Of a DNA stretch of 13,336 nucleotides, positions 6,984 through 13,336 are shown one piece after another. A model generated the notes under the pieces. That model saw nothing but the letters and a program-made list of their open reading frames with translations, did not search any database and was not told where the DNA came from. Location: NCBI GenBank assembly GCA_023388035.1, contig JAEWGY010000103.1:1-13336 (forward strand). Direction: 5' to 3'. Both the position numbers and the translations under genes were made by a program. This stretch comes from Bacillota bacterium. GTDB lineage: Bacteria; Bacillota_I; Bacilli_A; Erysipelotrichales; Erysipelotrichaceae. Numbering within the stretch: the stretch's first letter is position 1; each line of letters opens with the position of its first letter.

Positions 6984-7127
6984 ATGGCAGTACAACAAAG
7001 AAGAAATTCTAAAACTAGAAAGGCAAAACGCCGTACGCACTACAAGCTAGAACAACCAACAATGGTTAAAACAAATGAAGGTTATAAATTATCACACCGC
7101 AGCAGAGTAGTTAATGTAGATGCTTAA
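6984..7127 (+). CDS. rpmF: Large ribosomal subunit protein bL32, short zinc-free form
   Basis: A 47-aa protein beginning MAVQQRRNSKTRKAKRRTHY, the highly conserved bL32 N-terminus, then KLEQPTMVKTNEGYKLSHRS and a short tail RVVNVDA. AAGGAGG sits six bases before the ATG. Bacillus-type bL32 usually has two CxxC-like pairs that bind zinc; here there is no cysteine at all (the first pair is replaced by TNE-type residues and the second pair is lost with a shortened C-terminus). This is the zinc-independent type and is shorter than usual. It follows the DUF177 gene as in most bacteria and is closed by a strong terminator. Abundant expression is expected from the consensus promoter at 6457. Confidence 0.95.
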   Translation: MAVQQRRNSKTRKAKRRTHYKLEQPTMVKTNEGYKLSHRSRVVNVDA

Positions 7128-7138
7128 TTAATTAAAGT

Positions 7139-7167
7139 AAAAAAGATAACGAAAGTTATCTTTTTTT
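7139..7167 (+). terminator. Rho-independent terminator after rpmF
   Basis: A 12-bp stem (7139-7150 with 7155-7166) is capped by a GAAA tetraloop and runs into seven T at 7161-7167. It separates the rpmF transcript from the mraZ promoter, whose -35 begins at 7169. Confidence 0.9.
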
Positions 7168-7168
7168 A

Positions 7169-7196
7169 TTGATTTTTTTCTAAAAAAAGCTATAAT
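7169..7196 (+). promoter_or_regulatory. mraZ (dcw operon) promoter
   Basis: TTGATT (7169-7174) and TATAAT (7191-7196) are separated by 16 bases. Transcription should begin near 7203, giving a leader of about 30 bases. The promoter starts right at the T-tract of the rpmF terminator, and its -10 is overlapped by the first MraZ-box-like repeat. Confidence 0.8.
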
Positions 7197-7231
7197 AGTG
7201 GTAGAAAGTGTCAAATAGTGGGGGATAGTGT
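7195..7231 (+). promoter_or_regulatory. Four MraZ-box-like direct repeats
   Basis: The heptamer A[AT]AGTG[GT] occurs at 7195-7201, 7205-7211, 7215-7221 and 7225-7231, each start exactly 10 bp after the last. It matches the AAAGTG[T/G] repeats reported for Mycoplasma MraZ and is related to the TGGG-type repeats bound by E. coli MraZ. The first overlaps the -10 box, the third overlaps the mraZ Shine-Dalgarno (GGGGGA from 7220) and the last touches the start codon. Direct autoregulation by MraZ is inferred. Confidence 0.85.
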
Positions 7232-7232
7232 C

Positions 7233-7670
7233 ATGTTTATTGGTGAATATCATCATAGCTTAGATGCTAAAAATAGAATAATTATTCCTAGTAAATTCCG
7301 TGAACAACTGGAAGATACTTTCATTTTGACCTTAGCTATTGATAATTGTTTAGCAATCTATGCTAAAAAACAATTTGAAGATTTAGTAAATAAAATAGCT
7401 AAATTACCTAGTGCAGCAAAGAATGTAAGAAAATATATGCATTTAATAACTGCTAAAGCAAATGAGGTCAGTCTTGATAAAATGGGCAGAATCCAATTAC
7501 CTAGTTTACTTAAAGAAAATGTAGGTATCATTAAGGACTGTGCCATTATCGGTGTTAATGATCATATTGAAATCTGGGACAAGGATAAATGGCTTAACTA
7601 TTTTAATGAATCAAGTGAAAATTTTGAAGATATAGTAGAAAGTTTAGTGGATTATGATGAAGCATCTTAG
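7233..7670 (+). CDS. mraZ: Transcriptional regulator MraZ
   Basis: MraZ is a ring-forming DNA-binding protein with two SpoVT/AbrB-like repeats that controls its own operon, the division and cell wall cluster. I chose ATG 7233 (MFIGEYHHSLDAKNRIIIPS, 145 aa) because it gives the conserved N-terminus and has GGGGGA seven bases upstream; a longer GTG version from 7218 would begin inside the operator repeats. The first repeat has the GEY.H.LDAKNR..IPSKFR pattern (residues ~3-25), and the second has ANEVSLDKMGRIQLPSLL (residues ~73-90) followed by the IIGVNDHIEIWD block. Length is normal for the family. The 3' end overlaps rsmH by 17 bp. Confidence 0.95.
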   Translation: MFIGEYHHSLDAKNRIIIPSKFREQLEDTFILTLAIDNCLAIYAKKQFEDLVNKIAKLPSAAKNVRKYMHLITAKANEVSLDKMGRIQLPSLLKENVGIIKDCAIIGVNDHIEIWDKDKWLNYFNESSENFEDIVESLVDYDEAS

Positions 7671-8562
7671 TATTTTAAAAAGAGAAACAATTGAATTATT
7701 AAATATTAAAGATGATGGAATTTATATCGATGGAACTTTAGGAAGAGGCGGACATAGCAAAGAAATCTTAAAAAGACTTGATAAGGGAAAACTTTATGCC
7801 TTTGATTTAGATGCTACAGCGATTAAAGAATCAGCACTTAATTTAAGTGCTTATGAGGATAAATTACAACTTATTAAAGATAACTATAAAAACATGTTTA
7901 GGTATGTAAATAAGGTTGATGGCATTTTATTGGATCTTGGTGTTTCTTCACCACAATTTGATGATCCCAAAAGAGGTTTTTCTTATCGCTTTAATGAGGA
8001 CTTAGATATGCGTATGGATGTTAGTAGTAATCTTAAGGCTAGTGATATTTTAAATAATTATAGTCTTGAGGATCTTTGTCGGATATTTAGGGATTATGGT
8101 GAAGAAAAATATGCTTATCAGATTGCTAGAGAAATTGTGAATAGAAGGCCTATTTTTAAAACTTTTGAACTAGTTGATATTATTAAGTCAGTCTTGCCTA
8201 ATAAAGAACTTAAAAAGACTGGTCACCCAGCTAAAAAAGTCTTTCAAGCTTTAAGGATAGAAGTTAATCAGGAATTAGAAAATTTGAAAGAATTTCTAAG
8301 TGCATTCCCTAAGCATTTAAATAAAGATGCTAGAGTGGTAATTATTAGTTTTCACTCCTTAGAGGATAGATTAGTAAAGAATTGTTTTAAAGAATTAAGT
8401 AAAGATAAAGATAATCACTTATTTATTGTAAAAGATGATGAAATTGAAAAAGCTAGATTTGAATTATTAAATAAGAAAATAATAAGATCATCAAATAGTG
8501 AATTAGCAGATAATCATCGTGCTAAAAGTGCTAAACTTAGAGGAATTAGATTTAAAGGATAG
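7654..8562 (+). CDS. rsmH: 16S rRNA (cytosine(1402)-N4)-methyltransferase RsmH
   Basis: RsmH (MraW) methylates N4 of C1402 of 16S rRNA with SAM, tuning the ribosomal P site. The 302-aa product contains the SAM-binding TLGRGGHS and LYAFDLDATA motifs, DGILLDLGVSSPQFD, GFSYRFNEDLDMRMD, the GHPAKKVFQALRIEVNQEL block and the C-terminal VVIISFHSLEDRLVK motif, with the basic end RAKSAKLRGIRF. Two adjacent ATG codons (7654, 7657) could both be starts; 7657 gives the more typical MKHLSILKRET. The gene begins within mraZ and is likely translationally coupled. It is the second dcw gene in the usual order. Confidence 0.96.
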   Translation: MMKHLSILKRETIELLNIKDDGIYIDGTLGRGGHSKEILKRLDKGKLYAFDLDATAIKESALNLSAYEDKLQLIKDNYKNMFRYVNKVDGILLDLGVSSPQFDDPKRGFSYRFNEDLDMRMDVSSNLKASDILNNYSLEDLCRIFRDYGEEKYAYQIAREIVNRRPIFKTFELVDIIKSVLPNKELKKTGHPAKKVFQALRIEVNQELENLKEFLSAFPKHLNKDARVVIISFHSLEDRLVKNCFKELSKDKDNHLFIVKDDEIEKARFELLNKKIIRSSNSELADNHRAKSAKLRGIRFKG

Positions 8563-8566
8563 AGTT

Positions 8567-8869
8567 ATGGTAAAGAAAATTAAAGTAAGAAAAAGAAGAA
8601 TTAAATTAGAAGCATTAGCAATATTAGTATTTTTATTTGCAGCTATTTTATCAGTAGCAAATTCTTTATTTATTAAAACACTCAGTTTTAAATATAGTAT
8701 AGCTATTCAAGAAAAGGAAGCTAAAATTGCTCAGATTCGCAGTGATAACGATCTTATTCGTATTGAAATTCAAGGGCTAGTTAATAAAGATCGTGTATTC
8801 GAAGTTGCTGAAGCTAATGGATTAAGTGTTAAACAAGATAATGTTATTAGTTTAAGACAAGGTGAATAA
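8567..8869 (+). CDS. ftsL: FtsL-like division protein
   Basis: A 100-aa bitopic protein in the standard ftsL position between rsmH and the division PBP gene. It has a strongly basic N-terminus (VKKIKVRKRRIK), one membrane helix around residues 14-35, and an extracellular coiled-coil-prone region (~38-75) followed by the E-V-A-E-x-N-G-L-S motif typical of FtsL/DivIC proteins. FtsL joins FtsB/DivIC and FtsQ/DivIB to activate septal synthesis. I chose ATG 8567, with AAAGGA seven bases upstream, over a GTG at 8519 inside rsmH, because the latter adds an unrelated acidic leader. The stop overlaps the next ATG (TAATG). Sequence conservation is low in the family, so position and topology carry the call. 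Confidence 0.85.
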   Translation: MVKKIKVRKRRIKLEALAILVFLFAAILSVANSLFIKTLSFKYSIAIQEKEAKIAQIRSDNDLIRIEIQGLVNKDRVFEVAEANGLSVKQDNVISLRQGE

Positions 8870-11070
8870 TGAAAAAAAATCGCCTATTATTACTAGTTAG
8901 AAACTTTATGTTTCTAGTTTTTTTAATATTAAGTATAAATATTGTAATTATTAATGGTTTTAGATTTCATATTCGATCTGCTACTAATCTAACTCCTTAC
9001 ATTGATAATGCTAATGTCGTATCAAGGAAAATAAGTGCTAAAAGAGGCACCATTTTTGATGCTAATGGAAATGTAATTGCTAAAGATGTTGATCGCTATG
9101 ATGTAATTGCAATTGTAGATAAAAATAGACCATCTAATGGTGAAAAGATATCATATGTAGATGATGTCACTAAAACAGCAAAAATCCTCGCAAGTGTTTT
9201 AGGAGGAGAAGAGAGTACTTATTATAACCTTTTAAATCAAAACGGCATTTATCAAACTGAATTAGGAATTAAAGGTAAGAATATTTCGATCGAAAAAAAA
9301 GAAGAATTAGAATCATATGATTTACCAGGTATTGAGTTTCGTAAGATACCAGGTCGTTTTTATCCCTTAGGTAATTTCGCTCCTTATTTAATCGGTTTTG
9401 CCCAAAGTGATGAAAATAGTGTTTTAAAAGGTAAGATGGGTCTTGAAGCTTATCTTGATGATAAATTAAAAGGTGAAGATGGCTATGAGATCTATCAATC
9501 AGATAGTAATGGTTATATTTTACCAGGCATGTATAAAGAAGAAAAAATAGCCAAAGATGGCTATAATGTCTATACTACCATTGATAAAAGTATTCAAGAA
9601 ATTCTTAATTTATCAATTGAAGAAAGTGTTAAATTATTCAAGGCTAAAAATGTTTGGGGTGCAGTAGTTGAAATTGATAGTGGTAAAATCCTAGCTTGGG
9701 GTCAATATCCAAGTTTTGATCCAAACAATACTGAAATTAGTGATTATTTAAATCGAGGATCACAGTATTTATATGAACCAGGATCAGTTTTTAAAGGTTT
9801 AACCTATGCAGCAGCAATGAATAATGGTAATTACAATGGTGAAAAAACTTACGATTCACAAAAATATTGTTTCTATGCCAATAGTAATGATGATCCAGTT
9901 AGAACCTACAATTGGGATGCGGATGGCTGCGTTCAAAATGCCTTAGATTTAGAATGGGGTGAAATACCGATTGATTATGGTTTAGTTTACTCATCCAATG
10001 TTGCAACCGCAACCTTATTAAGTGATTATTTAGGCTCAGCAAAATTCTTTGACTATCTTACAAAATTCGGTTTATTTGAAGAAGTTAATACTGATGGTAT
10101 CGTAGGAGAAAAGAGTCGATATACCTTTGATCATGCGATTGAAAAGGTTAATATGACCTTTGGTCAAGGTATTTCAACAACCATGCTTCATATGCTTCAA
10201 GCCTTTACCGCAATTATGGGTGATGGTAATATGATTAAACCTTATTTTATTGATAGAATAGAAGATCCTTACAATCATAAAACGATTTATCAACATGAAA
10301 AAGAAATCGTAAGAGAGGTAATTAGTAAGGAAGTTGCGAAAAAGATGCAGGATTTAATGAGAAGAGTAGTTACTCAGGAACTTGGTACAGCTAGCGGTTA
10401 TGCTGTAGATAATGTGGAAATTATCGCTAAGACAGGTACAGGTGAAATTCCTTTACCAACTGGTGGATATGATCCAGATAATACTCTTTCATCAGTAATA
10501 GTCGGATTCCCATATCATAAACCGAAGTATATGATTTATTATGCGATGGAAGCTAAGTATATCTTAAATCAACACTATATTAATACTCCAGTAACTGATC
10601 TTATTTCAAAAGTAGCTAAAATTACCTCTGCCGGCTTTGATCGTAGTAATATTCAAAAAGGTGAAGGTAATATTAAAAGTTTAAAAATGCCTAAAGTAGC
10701 CGGTCATAGCTTAGAATATAGTAAGGAAGTGTTAAAGGATTTTACTAATGTAGTCATTTTAGGTGATGGTGCTAATGTTTATAAACAGTATCCAGAAGAG
10801 GGTAGCATCCTGCCTAGTGATAGTAAAATTTTCTTATTAACCGATTTACATCGTTTTAAATTACCTAATTTAGTAGGTTATAGTAAGAAGGATGTTGTTA
10901 ATTTATGGAAGCTTACTGATGCTAATTTTGTGATATCAGGAAGCGGTGTTGTTAGTAAGCAATCATTAAAACCTGATAGTCTTATTGATAATAGTTCCAT
11001 TATAATCGTTAAATTAGAAGAAATAAATAAAGAAAAAATAATAGAAAAGGAAGTTGAAAAGAATGAATGA
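8869..11070 (+). CDS. ftsI: Division transpeptidase (class B PBP, FtsI/PBP2B-like) with two PASTA domains
   Basis: This 733-aa class B penicillin-binding protein cross-links septal peptidoglycan. There is a basic N-terminus, one membrane helix (~8-28) and a PBP dimer domain (~50-200, with KRGTIFDANGNVIAKD). The transpeptidase domain follows, with catalytic S306 in GSVFK (K309), S375-S-N377 and K521-T-G523, and all three active-site motifs are intact. Two C-terminal PASTA domains lie at ~605-660 (LKMPKVAGHS...) and ~663-720 (FKLPNLVGYS...), as in Bacillus PBP2B and SpoVD. An acidic-basic tail (EEINKEKIIEKEVEKNE) ends the protein. The gene starts on the ftsL stop and overlaps mraY by eight bases. 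The stop is TGA, showing that TGA is not read as tryptophan. Confidence 0.95.
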   Translation: MKKNRLLLLVRNFMFLVFLILSINIVIINGFRFHIRSATNLTPYIDNANVVSRKISAKRGTIFDANGNVIAKDVDRYDVIAIVDKNRPSNGEKISYVDDVTKTAKILASVLGGEESTYYNLLNQNGIYQTELGIKGKNISIEKKEELESYDLPGIEFRKIPGRFYPLGNFAPYLIGFAQSDENSVLKGKMGLEAYLDDKLKGEDGYEIYQSDSNGYILPGMYKEEKIAKDGYNVYTTIDKSIQEILNLSIEESVKLFKAKNVWGAVVEIDSGKILAWGQYPSFDPNNTEISDYLNRGSQYLYEPGSVFKGLTYAAAMNNGNYNGEKTYDSQKYCFYANSNDDPVRTYNWDADGCVQNALDLEWGEIPIDYGLVYSSNVATATLLSDYLGSAKFFDYLTKFGLFEEVNTDGIVGEKSRYTFDHAIEKVNMTFGQGISTTMLHMLQAFTAIMGDGNMIKPYFIDRIEDPYNHKTIYQHEKEIVREVISKEVAKKMQDLMRRVVTQELGTASGYAVDNVEIIAKTGTGEIPLPTGGYDPDNTLSSVIVGFPYHKPKYMIYYAMEAKYILNQHYINTPVTDLISKVAKITSAGFDRSNIQKGEGNIKSLKMPKVAGHSLEYSKEVLKDFTNVVILGDGANVYKQYPEEGSILPSDSKIFLLTDLHRFKLPNLVGYSKKDVVNLWKLTDANFVISGSGVVSKQSLKPDSLIDNSSIIIVKLEEINKEKIIEKEVEKNE

Positions 11071-12034
11071 TTATAATCTTAAAATCATAATTAGTTTTAT
11101 TTTTTCATTTGTCGTTAGTTTTATGTTAATACCTTTTTTGATTAAATATTTAAAAGGTATTAACGCAAATCAAAGAGTGAGTGAATATGCTTTAAAGGAA
11201 TTTAAAGCTAAAAATCAAACACCGATTATGGGGGGCTTAATCTTTGTTTTTATCCCCTTATTTACGATGATAATAATAAACTATAAGGAATTTATAAATT
11301 ATGAATCATTATTGATCTTTAGTTTCTTTATTCTATTTTCGCTAATCGGTTTTATTGATGATTATCTTATTGTCGTAAAGAATAATAATAACGGCTTAAG
11401 TCCTAAACTCAAATTGATATTACAGATTTTAATTACGGTCATCATTTATTTTAGCTTTAATAAGGCTTTTAGTAATGAATTATATATACCGATATTAAAA
11501 ATATTTATTCCCTTAGGAATTTACTATTTACCATTTATGATTTTCATGCTATGTGCTGAAAGTAATGCTACTAATTTCACGGATGGAATGGATGGACTTT
11601 TAGCCGGCGTTAGTATCATTGCTTTAATTCCATATCTTATTATTGCTTATAATGAAAATAGAATTGAAATCGTCTTAATTTTAGTAAGTATTCTAGCTTC
11701 TCTAATAGCCTATTTAGCATATAATAAGTTTCCTGCTAAAATTTTCATGGGTGATGTTGGATCACTGGCTTTAGGAGCTTTATTTTCAATTATTTCAATT
11801 TTACTTAAGATGGAATTAGTATTGATTATAATCGGGGGTGTTTTCGTTTGGGAAATCGCTTCAGTGGTTATTCAAATTTTTTGGGTAAAGGTTTTTAAAA
11901 AAAGGATCTTTCTTTATACACCAATACATTATTCCTTTAAAAAAAGAGGTTTATCTGAACAAAAGGTTGTAAGTTTATTTTATGCTGTAGCAATAGTCTT
12001 AGCGATTGTAGGATATTTAATAGCTCTGCTATAA
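11063..12034 (+). CDS. mraY: Phospho-N-acetylmuramoyl-pentapeptide-transferase
   Basis: MraY transfers phospho-MurNAc-pentapeptide to undecaprenyl phosphate, making lipid I in the membrane. I chose ATG 11063 (323 aa; AGGAAG nine bases upstream) rather than TTG 11054; it overlaps the PBP gene end. About ten hydrophobic helices are visible. Family motifs: TPIMGG, D99-D100 in GFIDDY, NATNFTDGMDGLLAG (D174, D177), and FPAKIFMGD231VGSLALG. The cytosolic HHH motif, normally PIHHHFE, reads P-I-H289-Y-S-F-K, so only the first histidine remains. The following GLSEQKVV block is normal. Operon position supports MraY rather than another UDP-sugar/polyprenyl-P transferase, but the altered motif leaves some doubt. 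murE, which precedes mraY in many Firmicutes, is not here. Confidence 0.9.
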   Translation: MNDYNLKIIISFIFSFVVSFMLIPFLIKYLKGINANQRVSEYALKEFKAKNQTPIMGGLIFVFIPLFTMIIINYKEFINYESLLIFSFFILFSLIGFIDDYLIVVKNNNNGLSPKLKLILQILITVIIYFSFNKAFSNELYIPILKIFIPLGIYYLPFMIFMLCAESNATNFTDGMDGLLAGVSIIALIPYLIIAYNENRIEIVLILVSILASLIAYLAYNKFPAKIFMGDVGSLALGALFSIISILLKMELVLIIIGGVFVWEIASVVIQIFWVKVFKKRIFLYTPIHYSFKKRGLSEQKVVSLFYAVAIVLAIVGYLIALL

Positions 12035-12269
12035 TCAAAAAGTTAAGATTTAAAAGAAAAGCATAAAGAGAATGATGAATATCACTATTGTTTATAAAGC
12101 GCCTGCGATGCTTTTTCGGAGTATTTTACCCAGCATTTACGAAGTTATTTAAAGTTCGTGTTAAGACTAATCATTCGATTATGCATATTCATTATTTTGC
12201 TTTAGGAATGATCGTGTTTATTTTATTTACTAGAAGCAAAATTTAATTTTTGAAATAAAAAAACCTTAA
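12035..12269. other. Region after mraY without a supported gene
   Basis: No convincing gene is visible. On the + strand, 12079-12246 is open for about 55 codons and would encode a basic then hydrophobic peptide containing FFGVFYPAFTKLF and HSIMHIHYFALGMIVFILF; there is no ATG at its start and no Shine-Dalgarno, so it may be a gene remnant. Inverted repeats span the stretch: GCATAA and AATGAT (12061-12066, 12071-12076) pair with ATCATT and TTATGC (12170-12175, 12179-12184), and AAAGCA/ATGAATAT (from 12058) is echoed inverted by ATATTCAT...TGCTTT (from 12185). A decayed element or a structured RNA would both fit. Confidence 0.4.
12096..12116 (+). terminator. Weak candidate terminator behind mraY
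   Basis: AAAGCG (12096-12101) can pair with TGCTTT (12109-12114) around a seven-base loop, with five T at 12112-12116. The stem is short and includes one G-U pair. It is the best candidate for ending the dcw transcript here, but may be chance. Confidence 0.3.
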
Positions 12270-12327
12270 AATAAACTGACCTCCAAAAAATTGATTTTTA
12301 GGTCCAACTTTTTGGGGTCAGTTTATT
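12270..12327. repeat. 58-bp near-perfect palindrome resembling abutted IS3-family ends
   Basis: The left arm 12270-12289 (AATAAACTGACCTCCAAAAA) pairs with the right arm 12309-12327 through 19 bp with one bulged T at 12282. Read from the right, the outer sequence is CTGACCCCAAAAAGTTGGAC, which resembles the terminal inverted repeat of IS150-group IS3 elements from Firmicutes (from memory). Only 19 bp lie between the arms, so no transposase gene can be present. It is either the scar of an internally deleted element or an unusual hairpin. No target-site duplication is evident. Confidence 0.6.
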
Positions 12328-12422
12328 CGTCTAAGATTCTAATAGAATTCTAACTATTATAGCTGTAATGAGTCTAAATACTAGCAATGATACAACGACT
12401 ACAAATTTGCCGACAGAAAATA

Positions 12423-12450
12423 AGAGGGGTGACCAAATAGTCACCCCTCT
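12423..12450 (-). terminator. GC-rich hairpin terminator of the minus-strand module
   Basis: AGAGGGGTGAC (12423-12433) pairs perfectly with GTCACCCCTCT (12440-12450), an 11-bp stem with a six-base loop. Leftward, the stem is followed by TTATTTTC, a T-rich tract; rightward the next bases are ACTTTGTT. It lies about 30 bp past the stop of the minus-strand membrane protein gene and should end that transcript. Confidence 0.75.
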
Positions 12451-12479
12451 ACTTTGTTCATGTTGGTAATTTAAGATAC

Positions 12480-12875
12480 TTAAACAACATTGCTATGAAG
12501 CAAGAAGGAATAAATTCTTTTTGAATAGTAAACTAATAGAGCTAAGAATAAAATTACTCCAATTATGAATTTCACATATTCAGTTACTCCGTATAAGTGA
12601 CTATTAAACGTAACAAATCCCTCCATCTCAATAGCAACCCTAAATAAGAGCAAAGAAAACAACGATATGTAACTTAAAATTTCACAACATAAACTGAATT
12701 TCGCCTTACTCAAAACACCATACAAAAGAATTGCACATAATGCTATTACTAGTATGGGGTATCGATTATAGATACTTATCGCAGCATAACCATACAAATT
12801 CTTAATAAGAAGCATGGGAAGTATGGATAGAATCTGTAATGACAGACGTATCATATTATTGGTGAATAATGGCAT
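12480..12875 (-). CDS. Small multi-pass membrane protein of unknown function
   Basis: Not recognised. I chose the ATG at 12875 because GGAGG (12885-12881) lies five bases in front; this gives 131 aa. An upstream in-frame ATG at 12911 would overlap the amidase gene further without a better signal. Four hydrophobic helices are visible at about residues 8-24, 38-55, 64-82 and 100-117, joined by short loops, with a short charged tail. The start lies inside the end of the amidase-domain gene (20-bp overlap), so the two are probably translated from one mRNA and may work together, for example at the membrane. It has no obvious counterpart among dcw genes. A strong terminator follows. The real boundaries are fairly secure, the function is not. 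Confidence 0.7.
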   Translation of the reverse strand: MPLFTNNMIRLSLQILSILPMLLIKNLYGYAAISIYNRYPILVIALCAILLYGVLSKAKFSLCCEILSYISLFSLLLFRVAIEMEGFVTFNSHLYGVTEYVKFIIGVILFLALLVYYSKRIYSFLLHSNVV

Positions 12876-13336
12876 ATGTTCCTCCATTATGTCCAATATT
12901 TTCCCATCCATTTGTGTCAGAACTAGCCCATGCCAAATAGTTGCTAGTATGCTGTGCTACTTTATAATCATAATATCCGTAACTGCCTACTTTACTTTCC
13001 GCAGCTGTAACGAAAGCAATATGATCCCAATCTCCATCACTATCAAAATCTGCTCCAATAATTGTACCTGCATTTAGATCGGCACTAAAATTTTTGTTGT
13101 TTTTTGTTACTGATCGCACTCCCATATAGCGAGCAAAGGTATCAGCCATAGACCAAGCCTCGGAATGTCTATGCTCACTATCTATAATAGGAATATGCCA
13201 GTTTCCTGTAGTATGCCACCATCCCTTCCATTTTTCTGGGTAAACTTCTTGTTTTACCCCTCCTGCTTCTAAAATTTGAGAAACGAAATTTGCACAATCT
13301 CCACTTCTAAAATAGTTATAGCTGCCTGTATTAGGG
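12856..13336 (-). CDS. Amidase-domain protein (PF12671-type), 5' partial
   Basis: The frame is open to the right window edge, so the ATG at 13149 is internal and the N-terminus is missing; 159 residues are visible. They match the putative amidase domain of the papain/NlpC-like fold: NYFRSGDC14ANFVSQILEAGG with the nucleophilic cysteine, a WKGWWHTTG...EAWSMADTFARY block, then DFDSDGDWDH105IAFVT with the catalytic histidine, and the terminal H129-T-S-N132 plus YAIIHQ. In the family the H-T-x-D/N stretch is near the third catalytic residue. Such proteins are often exported and act on cell wall peptides, but the signal region is outside the window and the substrate is unknown. Hand-counted GC is about 38%, well above the dcw genes, suggesting transfer. 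Confidence 0.85.
   Translation of the reverse strand, partial: PNTGSYNYFRSGDCANFVSQILEAGGVKQEVYPEKWKGWWHTTGNWHIPIIDSEHRHSEAWSMADTFARYMGVRSVTKNNKNFSADLNAGTIIGADFDSDGDWDHIAFVTAAESKVGSYGYYDYKVAQHTSNYLAWASSDTNGWENIGHNGGTYAIIHQ

Noticed and set aside
7218..7232. GTG 7218 as the mraZ start
   Set aside because: It lies inside the operator repeats and ribosome site; ATG 7233 gives the conserved N-terminus.
7358..7546. Minus-strand 62-codon frame within mraZ
   Set aside because: Shadow of mraZ without supporting signals.
8519..8566. GTG 8519 as the ftsL start
   Set aside because: Adds 16 residues read out of frame from the rsmH end; ATG 8567 has a good ribosome site.
12378..12482. Short + frame (about 33 codons) through the GC-rich hairpin
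   Set aside because: No ribosome site, crosses a terminator stem, low-complexity Thr/Asn product.
12814..13077. + strand 87-codon frame at the right end
   Set aside because: Antisense to the amidase-domain and membrane protein genes, whose conserved motifs are on the minus strand.
1..13336. CRISPR array, tRNA or rRNA gene
   Set aside because: No regularly spaced repeats with unique spacers and no cloverleaf or rRNA-like conserved sequence were seen when reading both strands.

Overview
The window is AT-rich (hand counts of about 28-30% GC in coding lines). It fits a walled, low-GC relative of the Mollicutes within the Bacilli, such as an Erysipelotrichia- or RF39-like gut lineage. Evidence for this is the long-form HPF, a TmcAL-DUF177-bL32 block in Bacillus order, a dcw cluster headed by mraZ, and a small protein resembling a family known from Mollicutes. 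TGA serves as a stop (tmcAL, the PBP gene), so the genetic code is the standard bacterial one and not the Mycoplasma code. Peptidoglycan genes imply a cell wall. The taxon is an inference.

Left part (1-3668, + strand): the 3' part of a DUF2779 nuclease-like gene that is open to the window edge, then hpf, a small GTG-started gene coupled to hpf, and ptsI (PTS enzyme I). A 16-bp perfect hairpin closes ptsI and runs directly into the start codon of the next gene.

Middle (3701-7127): an Alg14/Alg13-like (PssD/PssE-type) split glycosyltransferase pair is followed closely by a YebC-family gene, whose terminator lies inside the tail of the convergent tmcAL gene. From a 58-bp divergent intergenic region, tmcAL runs left and the DUF177 (YceD) gene plus rpmF run right. 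The two promoters overlap, and the DUF177 transcript looks leaderless. rpmF (47 aa) encodes a cysteine-free, short bL32.

Right centre (7139-12034): the dcw operon mraZ-rsmH-ftsL-ftsI/PBP-mraY is tightly overlapped. It is driven by a consensus-like promoter with four MraZ-box-like repeats at exact 10-bp spacing that overlap the -10 and the ribosome binding site. These genes make division-site peptidoglycan and lipid I. murE is absent between the PBP gene and mraY, and MraY has lost two of the three histidines of its HHH motif.

Right end (12035-13336): the dcw cluster stops. A 445-bp non-coding stretch holds inverted repeats and a 58-bp palindrome resembling abutted IS3-family ends. Beyond it, on the minus strand, sits a differently composed (about 38% GC by hand count) accessory module: a papain-like amidase-domain (PF12671-type) protein, cut by the window edge, overlapped by a small four-helix membrane protein and closed by a strong terminator. 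This looks like a horizontally acquired segment next to an old insertion site.
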